From assembly GCA_963765545.1 (NCBI GenBank), contig CAVXWW010000008.1:1-64000 (forward strand): 64,000 nt of DNA, written 5' to 3'. The stretch is from JARRPM01 sp963765545 (GTDB lineage Bacteria; Pseudomonadota; Gammaproteobacteria; Pseudomonadales; Halieaceae). Position numbers and translations under genes: made by a program. Shown piece by piece: positions 63,314 through 64,000 of this stretch. Within the stretch, counting starts at the first letter, position 1; every line of letters starts with the position of its first letter. The notes below the pieces were generated by a model. It was not told where the DNA came from. It was given only the letters and a program-made list of their open reading frames with translations, and did no database searches.

Positions 63314-64000
63314 ATGCGAAGCCCGAGAGACTTTTTCAAGCCATTGGCGCTGGGTGCGCCCGAACCGATGCGCGACATTCCGGTACGACCGTCCCGGATG
63401 ATTCACTTTTTCGACCCCAGCAACCCGAAGATGGCGGAGAAAGCACCGGCCATTGCGGCCAAGGTGGATATCCTGCTGGGTAACATGGAGGACGCGGTCG
63501 CCATAGACAACAAGGAGGCGGCTCGCGAAGGCCTGATCCAGATTGCCCGGGACAACGATTTTGGCGACACCCAGCTGTGGACCCGGGTGAACAGCCTGGA
63601 CAGTCCCTGGTTCCTGGACGACGTCAACAGAATCGTTTCCGAGGTGGGTGACAAGATCGATGTCATCATGCTGCCCAAGGTACAGGGACCCTGGGATATC
63701 CACTACGCAGACCAGCTGATCGCCCAGTTGGAAGCGCGCGCCGGCCTGAAAAAGCCGATCCTGCTGCACTGTATCCTGGAGACTGCCCTGGGCGTTGCCA
63801 ATGTGGAAGAGATCGCCAACGCCAGCCCCCGCATCCAGGGCATGAGCCTGGGCCCGGCAGACCTCGCCGCCTCACGGCGGATGAAAACAACCCGTATTGG
63901 CGGCGGGCACCCCGGTTACCTGGTGCGCGACGACCCCGATGCAGCCAGACCCGAGGCTCCACGCGGCACCCATGCCCAGGACCTGTGGCACTACACGATA
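63314..64000 (+). CDS. mcl1: L-malyl-CoA / beta-methylmalyl-CoA lyase (Mcl1), partial at window end
   Basis: 229 residues visible, ATG at 63314 with AGGAGAAAACC. FFKPLALGAPEPMRDIPVRP, DILLGNMEDAVAIDNKEAAR, IDVIMLPKVQGPWDIHYADQ, ILLHCILETALGVANVEEIA, SLGPADLAASRRMKTTRIGG are nearly identical in pattern to Chloroflexus and Rhodobacter Mcl. It cleaves beta-methylmalyl-CoA to propionyl-CoA and glyoxylate and condenses acetyl-CoA with glyoxylate. The visible metal and CoA residues (Glu in NMEDA and LETA, Asp in GPADLA) are present. About 90-120 residues lie beyond the window. Confidence 0.92.
   Translation, partial: MRSPRDFFKPLALGAPEPMRDIPVRPSRMIHFFDPSNPKMAEKAPAIAAKVDILLGNMEDAVAIDNKEAAREGLIQIARDNDFGDTQLWTRVNSLDSPWFLDDVNRIVSEVGDKIDVIMLPKVQGPWDIHYADQLIAQLEARAGLKKPILLHCILETALGVANVEEIANASPRIQGMSLGPADLAASRRMKTTRIGGGHPGYLVRDDPDAARPEAPRGTHAQDLWHYTI

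Noticed and set aside
62023..63378. Long minus-strand frame opposite the MeaB-like gene
   Set aside because: Shadow of the operon; no recognisable domain.
1..64000. tRNA, rRNA, CRISPR, prophage or insertion sequences
   Set aside because: No matching sequence signatures were found when reading the window; a dedicated search could still find short elements.

Overview
This 64 kb window looks like a chromosomal segment of an aerobic, probably marine gammaproteobacterium. The content fits the Halieaceae / OM60-NOR5 area: paired TonB-dependent receptors, many short-chain dehydrogenases, a wax-ester/diacylglycerol acyltransferase, a steroid-5-alpha-reductase-like membrane enzyme, RlmD, PpnN, a YqhA-like protein, high GC and dense gene packing. 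That placement is inference from gene content; no rRNA or phylogenetic marker is present. I see no tRNA, rRNA, CRISPR array, phage or insertion sequence, and no gene that I recognise as a DNA-binding transcription regulator. About 15 of the roughly 55 genes appear to start with GTG or TTG.

Layout. 1-353: N-terminal part of a KefB/KefC-type antiporter carrying an internal in-frame deletion. 531-3402: nitroreductase, then a minus-strand operon (DUF1295 membrane enzyme, glutathione S-transferase, thioesterase). 3570-6450: molybdopterin oxidoreductase followed by a membrane protein with an HEWGH metalloprotease-like motif. 6447-12660: a dihydrodipicolinate-reductase-like protein and two TonB-dependent receptors. 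12753-16591: RlmD, a persulfide-dioxygenase/rhodanese fusion and a DUF1624 membrane protein. 16614-19132: an epoxide-hydrolase-like enzyme and an unusual glutamine-amidotransferase-like protein. 19787-21448: an unrecognised exported protein ending inside a strong terminator. 21478-25927: a divergent pair, TIR-TM-TPR and TM-TrkA_N-RyR, the best candidate here for an undescribed signalling or defence system. 25970-30947: four-gene minus-strand cluster with two amidohydrolases, an MFS transporter and a spermidine-synthase-like methyltransferase-fold protein.

31129-41887: sulfotransferase remnant, saccharopine-dehydrogenase-like enzyme, DUF1993 protein, overlapping UbiA prenyltransferase and sugar transferase, AzlCD exporter, short-chain dehydrogenase, GlsB-type protein, SlyD-like isomerase, GtrB/GtrA-like glycosyl-transfer pair and a secreted M28 peptidase. 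42008-46750: small conserved proteins, YqhA, DUF805, PpnN and a VOC-VOC-SRPBCC fusion. 46819-48610: a decayed stretch with an internally deleted short-chain dehydrogenase, an intact paralogue and an epimerase broken by deletion plus frameshift. 48867-56277: SYLF protein, DUF2934-Hsp20 protein, PhaF-like phasin with a histone-H1-like tail, an anchored unknown, an epimerase, the wax ester synthase and a malyl-CoA thioesterase-type CoA-ester lyase.

57419-64000 is a tightly packed operon that I read as the ethylmalonyl-CoA pathway: methylsuccinyl-CoA dehydrogenase, mesaconyl-CoA hydratase, ethylmalonyl-CoA mutase, its MeaB-like GTPase and malyl/beta-methylmalyl-CoA lyase (cut by the window end). 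With the Mcl2-like enzyme at 55405-56277 this covers the lower half of the acetyl-CoA assimilation route. Crotonyl-CoA carboxylase/reductase and the epimerase are not in view. The phasin and the wax ester synthase suggest carbon storage beside acetyl-CoA metabolism.

A recurring oddity is genes whose two ends are well preserved while the middle is missing (1-353, 46819-47208, 48160-48610), plus a 5'-truncated sulfotransferase. This suggests recent deletion-type decay, or assembly collapse, and it can be tested.
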